Shown here one piece after another: positions 1-5,784 of a stretch of DNA of 6,357 nucleotides (position 1 is the first letter of the stretch; the number at the start of each line of letters is the position of its first letter). This DNA comes from Bacteroidota bacterium (GTDB taxonomy: Bacteria; Bacteroidota; Bacteroidia; Bacteroidales; Marinifilaceae). The DNA lies in NCBI GenBank assembly GCA_023400335.1, contig JAEXFF010000051.1, positions 1-6,357 of the forward strand. The letters run 5' to 3'. The notes beneath the pieces were generated by a model that had not been told where the DNA came from, did not search any database, and worked only from the letters and a program-made list of their open reading frames with translations. Both the position numbers and the translations under genes were made by a program.

Positions 1-1
1 C

Positions 2-310
2 GATATGGAGGGGCATGTGAAGATTAAAGGGAATAAAGAATATGTGTTTTTTTCTAAATTACATGCTGACGGGCGGGCTGCTTCCGTGGTGGATGAATAT
101 ATTTTTACCTGCGCGAAAGAAATGGAACATAACCAGCTATATGTTATATTTTCCCCTCATGAATTTTATAAGGCAAACGACAAACAGTCCGGTTTACCGG
201 CCTTACCCCGGGAACTATCCTATGGGGATTTCCAGAAGTGGTTGGTAAAAAATCGGAATATCGATCCGGATATGAAAGTAGAGATCCTGAATGTCACGAT
301 AGAGAAATAA
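2..310 (+). CDS. C-terminal fragment of a hypothetical protein, possibly DUF4384-like (5' end outside window)
   Basis: The reading frame is open from the left edge (a GAT codon precedes the first ATG at 5) to a TAA at 308-310, so this is most likely the last ~102 residues of a longer protein rather than a gene starting at 5. The visible part has no signal peptide or membrane segment. It contains LYVIFSPHEF, then a charged stretch, LPRELSYGDFQKWL, and a final beta-strand-like EILNVTIEK. The pattern 'LYVIFSP..F.KA' followed by 'LPREL...DFQKWL...R..D.DM' recalls, from memory, the C-terminal DUF4384-type domain of Bacteroidota proteins that often carry an upstream caspase-like or other effector domain; this assignment is tentative. 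The gene is separated from nfo by 145 bp with a candidate promoter, so it is probably not in the same transcription unit. The function cannot be told from this fragment. Confidence 0.7.
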   Translation, partial: DMEGHVKIKGNKEYVFFSKLHADGRAASVVDEYIFTCAKEMEHNQLYVIFSPHEFYKANDKQSGLPALPRELSYGDFQKWLVKNRNIDPDMKVEILNVTIEK

Positions 311-332
311 CATATTTTATTGTCAATCCCTA

Positions 333-340
333 TACCTTTG
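333..340 (+). promoter_or_regulatory. Candidate -7 box (TACCTTTG) upstream of nfo
   Basis: The octamer matches the Bacteroidota -7 consensus TAnnTTTG exactly. No TTTG-like -33 element lies about 19 bp upstream, which weakens the call. If used, it would give a leader of roughly 110 nt before the nfo start. Confidence 0.25.
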
Positions 341-416
341 TTTCTTCGGCGGACGTTTAAAAGAATAATGATCAGTTTTTCATAGAGCAGTGAAATTCGG
401 AGAGAGCGGATGACGG

Positions 417-447
417 TTTAAAAATCATATGTGAAATTGTAAATTTG
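417..447 (+). promoter_or_regulatory. Candidate promoter TTTA-N19-TAAATTTG immediately before nfo
   Basis: TTTA at 417-420 (consensus -33 is TTTG) and TAAATTTG at 440-447 (exact TAnnTTTG -7 match) are separated by 19 bp, the spacing expected of the Bacteroidota primary sigma factor. The -7 box ends only 8 bp before the ATG at 456, so transcription from here would give a leaderless or nearly leaderless nfo mRNA. It competes with the exact -7 match at 333-340. Confidence 0.35.
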
Positions 448-455
448 AAAGGGAT

Positions 456-1304
456 ATGAAATATATAGGAGCCCATGCTCATATAGCCGGAGGGGTAGAA
501 AATGCCCCGGAAGAGGCTTATGGTTTGGGAGCAGGTGCTTTTGCACTGTTTACTAAAAGCGAGAGGCAATGGCGGGCAGCTCCGCTTAAACCGGAAAATA
601 TAGCGTCATTTGAGCAGTGCTGCCGGAAATATAATTTTTCGCCTGACCATATATTGCCTCATGATAGTTTTTTGATCAATTTGGGGCATCCGGAATCCGG
701 GGGATTGGAAAAATCCAGAAAAGCTTTTTTGGATGAAATGAAAAGATGCGAACAATTAGGTTTGGTTTTGTTGAATTTTCATCCGGGGAGCAGCCTGAAA
801 AAGATCAGTGACGAAGAATGCCTGGAACGGATAGCGGAATCCATTAATCTGGCATTGGAACAGACAAAAGGGGTTTGTGCGGTATTGGAAAATACAGCCG
901 GGCAAGGTTCAAGTTTAGGATACAGCTTTGAACAGTTGGCTTATATCATAGAAAGGGTTGAGGATAAAAAGAGAATAGGAGTCTGTATAGATACCTGTCA
1001 TGCCTTTGCAGCGGGTTACGATATTCGGACGGCTGCGGGTTTTGCGGAGACTTTTGAACATTTTGAGGAAGTGATCGGCTTCCCTTATCTGAAAGGGATG
1101 CATCTGAATGATTCCAAAAAAGGACTGGGTTCCCGGGTCGATCGCCATGAGAGCATAGGAAAGGGAGAATTAGGGATGGAAACTTTTCGTATGATTATGC
1201 AGGATGAAAGATTTGACGATATTCCTTTGATATTGGAAACCCCTGACGAAACGTTATGGGAGGATGAAATAAAGATTTTATACCGTATGGCAAAGAAGGG
1301 ATAA
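456..1304 (+). CDS. nfo: Endonuclease IV (apurinic/apyrimidinic endonuclease, deoxyribonuclease IV)
   Basis: This 282-residue protein is a cytoplasmic AP endonuclease that cuts 5' of abasic sites and trims blocked 3' ends in base-excision repair; it adopts a TIM barrel with a trinuclear zinc site. It aligns almost without gaps to E. coli Nfo (285 aa). All nine zinc ligands fall at the same numbers: H69, H109, E145, D179, H182, H216, D229, H231 and E261. Family signatures are present: ENTAGQGS (145-152), [13 protein letters not shown] (177-189) and the MHLNDSK region (215-221). The DNA-wedge residues of the E. coli enzyme are R37, Y72 and L73; here they are R37, F72 and L73, a conservative change. 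The N-terminal motif usually read as GAHVSAAGG is GAHAHIAGG here, which is unusual. The ATG start puts the protein in register with the E. coli N-terminus. The stop lies 31 bp before the next gene, suggesting an operon. Confidence 0.97.
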   Translation: MKYIGAHAHIAGGVENAPEEAYGLGAGAFALFTKSERQWRAAPLKPENIASFEQCCRKYNFSPDHILPHDSFLINLGHPESGGLEKSRKAFLDEMKRCEQLGLVLLNFHPGSSLKKISDEECLERIAESINLALEQTKGVCAVLENTAGQGSSLGYSFEQLAYIIERVEDKKRIGVCIDTCHAFAAGYDIRTAAGFAETFEHFEEVIGFPYLKGMHLNDSKKGLGSRVDRHESIGKGELGMETFRMIMQDERFDDIPLILETPDETLWEDEIKILYRMAKKG

Positions 1305-1335
1305 AGGAAAGAATGGTGTATAAATTTATGGCAGA

Positions 1336-1830
1336 ATGAAAATAGGATTGTTATCGGATACCCATGGGTGGTTAGATCCGAAGTTATTGGATTTTTTTAA
1401 AAACTGCAATGAAGTGTGGCATTGCGGAGACATTGGCAGCATCGAAGTTGCCGATGAACTGGTAAAACATTTTACTTTCAGGGCGGTATACGGGAATATT
1501 GACGGCGGTTTAATCCGGCAAATTTATCCGGAAATCCAGGTATTTGACCGTGAAGGAGTCAAAGTGATTATGACCCATATCGGGGGGTATCCCGGACGGT
1601 ATGATATCCGTATAAAAGCATTATTAGAGAAAGAAAGACCGAAATTATTCGTTTGCGGACATTCTCATATACTGAAAGTCATGTATGATAAGAAATTGGA
1701 TTGTCTGCATATCAATCCCGGTGCTGCCGGGCGGTATGGTTTCCATAAAGTGAGGACAGCGGTTCGTTTTGTACTGGAAAAAGGTACTATTCAGGATCTT
1801 GAAGTTGTTGAATATGAAAAAGATAAATAA
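1336..1830 (+). CDS. Metallophosphoesterase of the YfcE/MJ0936 family
   Basis: This 164-residue cytoplasmic protein is a small calcineurin-like phosphodiesterase. The metal-binding blocks appear in the canonical order: SDTHG (D8, H10), HCGDIG (D32), GNID (N54), MTH (H81) and CGHSH (H109, H111). These seven residues form the usual dinuclear metal centre, so the enzyme should be active. Family members hydrolyse artificial phosphodiesters such as bis-pNPP, but their physiological substrates are mostly unsettled, so none is proposed here. The length is close to MJ0936 and slightly shorter than E. coli YfcE. The start at 1336 gives the typical MKIGLLSDTHG opening; an ATG at 1328 is in another frame. 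The gene sits 31 bp after nfo and 26 bp before the S41 protease, consistent with co-transcription. Its pairing with a DNA-repair gene is suggestive only. Confidence 0.93.
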   Translation: MKIGLLSDTHGWLDPKLLDFFKNCNEVWHCGDIGSIEVADELVKHFTFRAVYGNIDGGLIRQIYPEIQVFDREGVKVIMTHIGGYPGRYDIRIKALLEKERPKLFVCGHSHILKVMYDKKLDCLHINPGAAGRYGFHKVRTAVRFVLEKGTIQDLEVVEYEKDK

Positions 1831-1856
1831 AAATCGGGATATATAAATTTAAAGAG

Positions 1857-3437
1857 ATGAAGAAAATAATTATTTGGGGAATTCTGTTTTTCGGAGTTTG
1901 CTTTACAGTTGCAGCTCAGTGGGATGAAGGACAAGTGAGGCGACAGAGCGTGAAGTATCAGCGTTTAATGGCTTTGATTGATGCATTTTATGTAGATTCC
2001 GTAAATTTGGAAAAATTGACTGAGGATGCGGTGATAAAGGTTTTATCTGATCTGGATCCTCATTCCGTATATATTTCCAGGGAAGAAGTGGAAGAAATGA
2101 ATGAACCTTTAGAAGGGAGTTTTTTCGGGATCGGTATACAATTTACGATTTATCAGGATACTTTGATGGTGGTATCCGTTGTACCGGGGGGACCTTCTGA
2201 AAAGGTAGGCCTATTGCCTGGTGACCGGATTATTGAGGTGAACGGGGAAAATATTGCGGGTGTGAAACTGACAAATACAGATGTCCGCAAACGCCTGAAA
2301 GGAGAGAAAGGAACATTGGTACGGATAAAAGTTTTGCGGGATAATGAACCTTTGGAGTTTGATGTCATCCGGGATAAAATACCCTTGCATAGTATTGATG
2401 CGTCTTATATGCTGGATAAAACGACAGGATATATAAAAATATCCAGATTTGCGGCCAATACTGTTGAAGAATTCGAAGAGGCTGTAAAAAGGCTGCAGGC
2501 GGAGGGAATGAAAGATCTGATATTGGATTTACAGGCGAATGCAGGCGGTTATATGGGAGCTGCAATCGGCATCAGCGATCATATGCTGGGGGACAAGAAA
2601 ATGATTGTCTATACAGAAGGGCTGACGTCTCCCCGTCGGGAGGAATATGCTACTAACAGTGGTTTATGGAAGGATGGAAGGGTGGTACTGTTAATTGACG
2701 GGAATTCTGCTTCTGCCAGCGAAATTGTTGCCGGAGCAATACAGGATTGGGACAGGGGACTGATCGTTGGCCGGCGCTCTTTCGGAAAAGGACTGGTGCA
2801 AAGGCAATACCCTCTTACAGACGGTTCCTTGGTCCGCCTGACAATTGCCCATTATTATACTCCTTCCGGACGTTGTATTCAGAAACCTTATCAAGATGAA
2901 GATTACCGGGAAGAATTGTATAATCGCTATGAGAGCGGAGAATTGTTAAATGCCGATAGTATAGTGGTAAACGATTCTCTGAAATATTATACTAAATTGA
3001 AAAAAAGACCGGTATATGGAGGAGGAGGAATTATTCCGGATGTTTATGTGCCGATCGATACTTCTATTAATTATTTGTATTTCAATCGACTGAATGCTAA
3101 GAATGTCATTGGGGAATATGTAGTCGGCTATGTCGATCAAAACCGGGAAAAGCTGAATAAAGAATATCCGACATTTGAAAAGTTTTTGAAGAATTTCCGG
3201 GTAACAGATGCTATGGTAGATGAAATTGTGGCAAAAGGGGAAAAAGCAGGTATTCCGAAAGACGAAAAACTTTTACCTCCCGTCATACCTTCTATCAAAA
3301 TGATGGTAAGGGCTTTAATGGTTCGTGATATGTGGGATATGAACGAAATGTACCGGGTCTTTAATGAAGACAATAAGATTTTGCAGTCGGCATTGAAAGC
3401 TTTAAAAGACGGGACTTACGAGAAAAAACTGAAATAG
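1857..3437 (+). CDS. Secreted S41 family carboxy-terminal processing protease with PDZ domain (CtpA/Prc-like)
   Basis: This 526-residue protein has a type I signal peptide (lysines 2-3, hydrophobic 4-18, likely cleavage after A20 in VAA-Q), so it should act in the periplasm. An N-terminal helical segment (~24-80) is followed by a PDZ domain (~85-170) with a GIGIQF carboxylate-binding loop (91-96) and the PGDRI.EVNG signature (121-130). The S41 catalytic core spans ~188-345. Spacing to known Ctp enzymes puts the nucleophile at S286 (middle serine of SASASE), the general base at K311 (FGKG) and Q315 as the third residue; the 25-residue Ser-Lys gap matches E. coli Tsp and CtpB. A ~180-residue C-terminal region of unknown role follows. 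Ctp proteases process or degrade envelope proteins from the C-terminus; the substrates here cannot be told. The ATG is preceded by AAAGAG, a weak Shine-Dalgarno-like stretch. It is the last gene of the apparent operon. Confidence 0.95.
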   Translation: MKKIIIWGILFFGVCFTVAAQWDEGQVRRQSVKYQRLMALIDAFYVDSVNLEKLTEDAVIKVLSDLDPHSVYISREEVEEMNEPLEGSFFGIGIQFTIYQDTLMVVSVVPGGPSEKVGLLPGDRIIEVNGENIAGVKLTNTDVRKRLKGEKGTLVRIKVLRDNEPLEFDVIRDKIPLHSIDASYMLDKTTGYIKISRFAANTVEEFEEAVKRLQAEGMKDLILDLQANAGGYMGAAIGISDHMLGDKKMIVYTEGLTSPRREEYATNSGLWKDGRVVLLIDGNSASASEIVAGAIQDWDRGLIVGRRSFGKGLVQRQYPLTDGSLVRLTIAHYYTPSGRCIQKPYQDEDYREELYNRYESGELLNADSIVVNDSLKYYTKLKKRPVYGGGGIIPDVYVPIDTSINYLYFNRLNAKNVIGEYVVGYVDQNREKLNKEYPTFEKFLKNFRVTDAMVDEIVAKGEKAGIPKDEKLLPPVIPSIKMMVRALMVRDMWDMNEMYRVFNEDNKILQSALKALKDGTYEKKLK

Positions 3438-3480
3438 AAAGTATTTATACGGCCAGAAAACGGGCTTAAATAATAAGCGC

Positions 3481-3589
3481 AGACCTTCTTTCGTAGAAAA
3501 GTATAGAATTTTGTGTATCGTTTGCCAGGTTTCGGAGTGGTAAACTTTAATAGATTAATTTTATTCTTTTCTTGCCGAAAGAAGGTTCT
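3481..3589 (+). ncRNA. Long interrupted stem-loop: candidate structured RNA or palindromic repeat element
   Basis: Three nested helices line up on one axis. The outer helix pairs 3483-3493 (ACCTTCTTTCG) perfectly with 3576-3586, and extends to 3481/3589 with a single bulged T. The middle helix pairs 3497-3510 with 3557-3570, with 13 of 14 positions paired (one U-U mismatch, one G-U). The apical helix pairs 3520-3527 (GTTTGCCA) with 3538-3545 (TGGTAAAC), with one G-U, closing a 10-nt loop GGTTTCGGAG. Both non-Watson-Crick pairs are G-U on the + strand and would be A-C mismatches on the other, which favours a + strand RNA. There is no trailing U-tract, so it is not a classic terminator. It could be a stable 3' end of the upstream operon mRNA, an independent small RNA, or a MITE/REP-like element; no clear target-site duplication is visible. 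The strand and class are inference. Confidence 0.5.
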
Positions 3590-3724
3590 TGTATAAAAAG
3601 AAGGGAGTTTAAAGTAAGTCCTTCAGGTGATTTTATATAGACGGGGTATCGCAAGATTCAGATCAATTCTGCCGGTGAATAAAGAAGAACGGAAATTTGT
3701 CTTTAAAAACAGGGAAGGTGTGTT

Positions 3725-3740
3725 GTTCCGGTTGGGGAAC
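3725..3740 (+). other. Short hairpin GTTCC-GGTTGG-GGAAC
   Basis: A perfect 5-bp inverted repeat with a 6-nt loop, followed by CTTATT, which is too poor in T to call an intrinsic terminator. It might contribute to ending transcription from the left operon or belong to the structured region; it could also be chance. Confidence 0.25.
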
Positions 3741-3790
3741 CTTATTAACAGAATTAATTAATACAGGAAAATGTCTTAAAATGTAAAATA

Positions 3791-3814
3791 TTGAATATAT
3801 TTGTATATATTGAA
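3791..3814 (+). promoter_or_regulatory. Candidate promoter -7 box embedded in an inverted repeat, upstream of the GH127 gene
   Basis: TATATTTG at 3796-3803 matches the Bacteroidota -7 consensus TAnnTTTG exactly; transcription would begin near 3808-3812, leaving a leader of about 80 nt. No clear TTTG lies 18-20 bp upstream, as is common for activator-dependent promoters. The box lies inside an inverted repeat, AATATAT-TTGT-ATATATT (3794-3811), flanked by TT/AA pairs, and the octamer ATATTGAA occurs twice (3788-3795 and 3807-3814), 19 bp apart. This could be an operator for a regulator of the sugar genes; AT-rich symmetry can also arise by chance. Confidence 0.4.
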
Positions 3815-3818
3815 AAGC

Positions 3819-3840
3819 GGTTCTGTGTGAAAAAAGAACC
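3819..3840 (+). promoter_or_regulatory. Hairpin GGTTCT/AGAACC in the presumed 5' leader of the GH127 gene
   Basis: A perfect 6-bp stem (3819-3824 with 3835-3840) closes a 10-nt, A-rich loop (GTGTGAAAAA). It would lie about 10 nt after the predicted transcription start and 50 nt before the ATG at 3891, so it might stabilise the mRNA 5' end. No known riboswitch class is recognised. Confidence 0.3.
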
Positions 3841-3890
3841 TGTTAAAATTAATTTGAATAAATATTTCGTAAGATTGAATCTAATTGTAT

Positions 3891-5735
3891 ATGAGAGGGT
3901 TATTTGTAAACAGTATTCTTGTGTTATGTATGACAGGTATAATAGGGTGCAGGGGAATGAGAGAAAAAACAGCTTTTCAACAAAATGAGCCGATAGATTT
4001 TTCAAAAGTAAGGATAACGGATTCTTTTTGGCAGCCTCGTTTAAAAACGCATGCGGAAGTGACCTTGTCGTCTTGTATCAACCAATGCGAAAAAGAAACA
4101 AACCGGATTAAAAATTTTGCGATTGCGGCAGGTTTGGAAAATGGTGATTTTAAGGGATTTGTCTATGATGATTCTGATCTGTACAAGATGGTTGAAGGGG
4201 CTTCTTATTCGTTGATGAATAATCCGAATCCGGAATTGGAGAAAAAATTGGATGAAATTATAGGTAAGATTGCCGGAGCACAGCTGGAGGATGGTTATCT
4301 GATGACTTATTTTATATTGGGAAATCTGGAGGACCGCTGGACCAATATGGATAAGCATGAGATGTATTGCTGCGGACATTTGATAGAGGCAGCGATTGCT
4401 TATTATAAAGCTACGGGAAAACGTTCCTTGCTGGATGTTGCCTGTAAGTATGCAGACCATATCGGCCGTACTTTCGGAGAAGGAAAACGGACATGGGTAC
4501 CGGGACATCAGGAAATAGAGTTGGCTTTGGTGAAATTATACCGGGTAACGGATGAAAAACGTTATCTGCAATTGGCGCAGTGGCTGTTGGACCAAAGGGG
4601 GTATAACAAAGGAGATTGGAAAGCGAAGGATTATTATCAGGACCTGATCCCTGTGCGCGAATTGTCGAAGATCAGCGGACATGCCGTCAGGGCTATGTAT
4701 ATGTTCACGGGAATGGCAGATGTTGCTTCCATTACCCGGGATAGTGGCTATACAGCTGCTTTGGACCGGCTTTGGGAAGATGTGGTAAAAAAGAAAATGT
4801 ACCTTACCGGTGGAATTGGGTCTTCCCGTCATAATGAGGGTTTTTCGGAAGATTATGACTTGCCGAATGAAGAGGCATACTGCGAGACCTGTGCTTCTGT
4901 CGGAATGGTCTTCTGGAATCAGCGGATGAATATGTTAAAGGGAGAAGGGAAGTATGCTGATGTGCTCGAAAGGTCTATGTATAATGGAGCTTTGGCAGGA
5001 ATTTCCTTATCCGGGGATCGGTTTTTTTATGTCAATCCTTTGGCTTCTTCCGGTAAGCATCACCGGAAACCCTGGTACGGTACAGCCTGTTGCCCCAGCC
5101 AGCTATCCCGCTTTCTGCCTTCTGTCGGAAATTATATATATGCCGTCTCAGAAGATGCTTTGTGGGTAAATCTCTATATCGGTAATGAAGCCCGCTTTGA
5201 CTGTGCCGGAACGGTTTTGCAATTGGTTCAGGAAACGCTTTATCCCTGGGAAGGGGGAGTGAAACTGACTCTGAAACCTGCCGAAATAACGGATTTTAAT
5301 GTAAAACTGCGTTTGCCCGGATGGTGTGTGGGTTATACTTTAAAAGTAAACGGAGAGATTATACAGCCGTTGGCGGACAAAGGATATCTGTCTATTAGGC
5401 GGAAATGGAAAAAGGGTGATGTGGTGGAGTTTAACATGGACATGCCGGTTCAGGTGGTAGAAGCAGATCCCCGGGTGATGGCTGACAGAGGGAAAAGAGC
5501 TTTGCAGCGTGGACCTCTCGTCTACTGTATGGAAGAAACGGATAATTCTCGCTTTGACGATCAGGTACTGACGCCTGAAACGGAGTACAGGGCGGATTAT
5601 CGGGCAGATTTTTTGAACGGAGTTATCACCATCACGGCAAGGCAGAAAACAGATTCGATATTGTTTATTCCCTATTATGCCTGGGATAACCGGGAAGCCG
5701 GAAAAATGAAAGTATGGGTGGATTATCGGGAGTAG
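3891..5735 (+). CDS. GH127 beta-L-arabinofuranosidase lipoprotein (formerly DUF1680)
   Basis: This 614-residue protein starts best at ATG 3891; a TTG two codons upstream is in frame but unneeded. A lipoprotein signal peptide ends in the lipobox IIGC with acylated C20. The next residues (RGMREK) lack the acidic surface-export signal of Bacteroidota lipoproteins, so it probably faces the periplasm. An (alpha/alpha)6-barrel (~35-430) is followed by beta-sandwich domains. By alignment with Bifidobacterium longum HypBA1, the thiolate nucleophile is C400 in ACCPSQ, the zinc ligands are E332, C334 (ETC), C400 and C401, and the acid/base is E316; the 16-residue E316-E332 spacing equals that of E322-E338 in HypBA1. 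H163, H206 and H264 probably line the sugar site. The expected activity is release of terminal beta-L-arabinofuranose, though related families act on other sugars. It lies 49 bp before a second glycosidase-like gene, probably co-transcribed. There is no Shine-Dalgarno sequence. Confidence 0.92.
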   Translation: MRGLFVNSILVLCMTGIIGCRGMREKTAFQQNEPIDFSKVRITDSFWQPRLKTHAEVTLSSCINQCEKETNRIKNFAIAAGLENGDFKGFVYDDSDLYKMVEGASYSLMNNPNPELEKKLDEIIGKIAGAQLEDGYLMTYFILGNLEDRWTNMDKHEMYCCGHLIEAAIAYYKATGKRSLLDVACKYADHIGRTFGEGKRTWVPGHQEIELALVKLYRVTDEKRYLQLAQWLLDQRGYNKGDWKAKDYYQDLIPVRELSKISGHAVRAMYMFTGMADVASITRDSGYTAALDRLWEDVVKKKMYLTGGIGSSRHNEGFSEDYDLPNEEAYCETCASVGMVFWNQRMNMLKGEGKYADVLERSMYNGALAGISLSGDRFFYVNPLASSGKHHRKPWYGTACCPSQLSRFLPSVGNYIYAVSEDALWVNLYIGNEARFDCAGTVLQLVQETLYPWEGGVKLTLKPAEITDFNVKLRLPGWCVGYTLKVNGEIIQPLADKGYLSIRRKWKKGDVVEFNMDMPVQVVEADPRVMADRGKRALQRGPLVYCMEETDNSRFDDQVLTPETEYRADYRADFLNGVITITARQKTDSILFIPYYAWDNREAGKMKVWVDYRE

Positions 5736-5784
5736 AAAGGTAGCCGGAAAGTAATTTTTAAGAGATAAAATAGAAAAAGAATTT

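Larger units (their letters stand above)
3438..3890. other. 453-bp non-coding region with several potential hairpins and a promoter
   Basis: No credible coding sequence was found here in either direction; the short open frames lack family features or overlap the next gene's signal peptide. From left to right it holds a weakly structured 43 bp after the protease stop, a long interrupted hairpin (3481-3589), a smaller imperfect hairpin (3651-3672: 8-nt arms with one mismatch and one G-U pair, loop of 6), a short perfect hairpin (3725-3740), two 10-bp AT-rich palindromes (3753-3762, 3846-3855), a promoter-like box overlapping an inverted repeat (3791-3814) and a 6-bp hairpin (3819-3840). It separates the repair/protease operon from the glycoside hydrolase genes. 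No T-run-tailed intrinsic terminator was seen. Confidence 0.75.

Noticed and set aside
5..7. ATG at position 5 as the true start of the first gene
   Set aside because: The frame is open to the left edge and the protein begins in the middle of what looks like a domain, so a truncated gene is more likely.
351..425. Imperfect direct repeat GGACGTTTAAAA / TGACGGTTTAAAA
   Set aside because: It is short, AT-rich and gapped; it could easily be chance and has no partner elsewhere in the window.
3445..3475. Intrinsic terminator after the S41 protease gene (GGCC...GGGC)
   Set aside because: Only three to four pairs can form and no T-run follows.
3470..3600. Target-site duplication flanking the long hairpin, as proof of a transposed MITE
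   Set aside because: The flanks (GCGC before 3481, TGTATAA after 3590) share no convincing direct repeat, so mobility is only a possibility.
3753..3762. ATTAATTAAT palindrome (and AAATTAATTT at 3846-3855) as operators
   Set aside because: Ten-base AT-only palindromes are expected by chance in such an AT-rich spacer; noted in the intergenic entry only.
3791..3988. 65-codon + strand open frame starting with TTG
   Set aside because: It overlaps the promoter-like box and the GH127 lipoprotein signal peptide in another frame, with no family features.
4041..4508. 155-codon open frame on the minus strand inside the GH127 gene
   Set aside because: It lies entirely antisense to a well-supported glycosidase, shows low-complexity I/F/S/R-rich content, and has no recognisable family motif.
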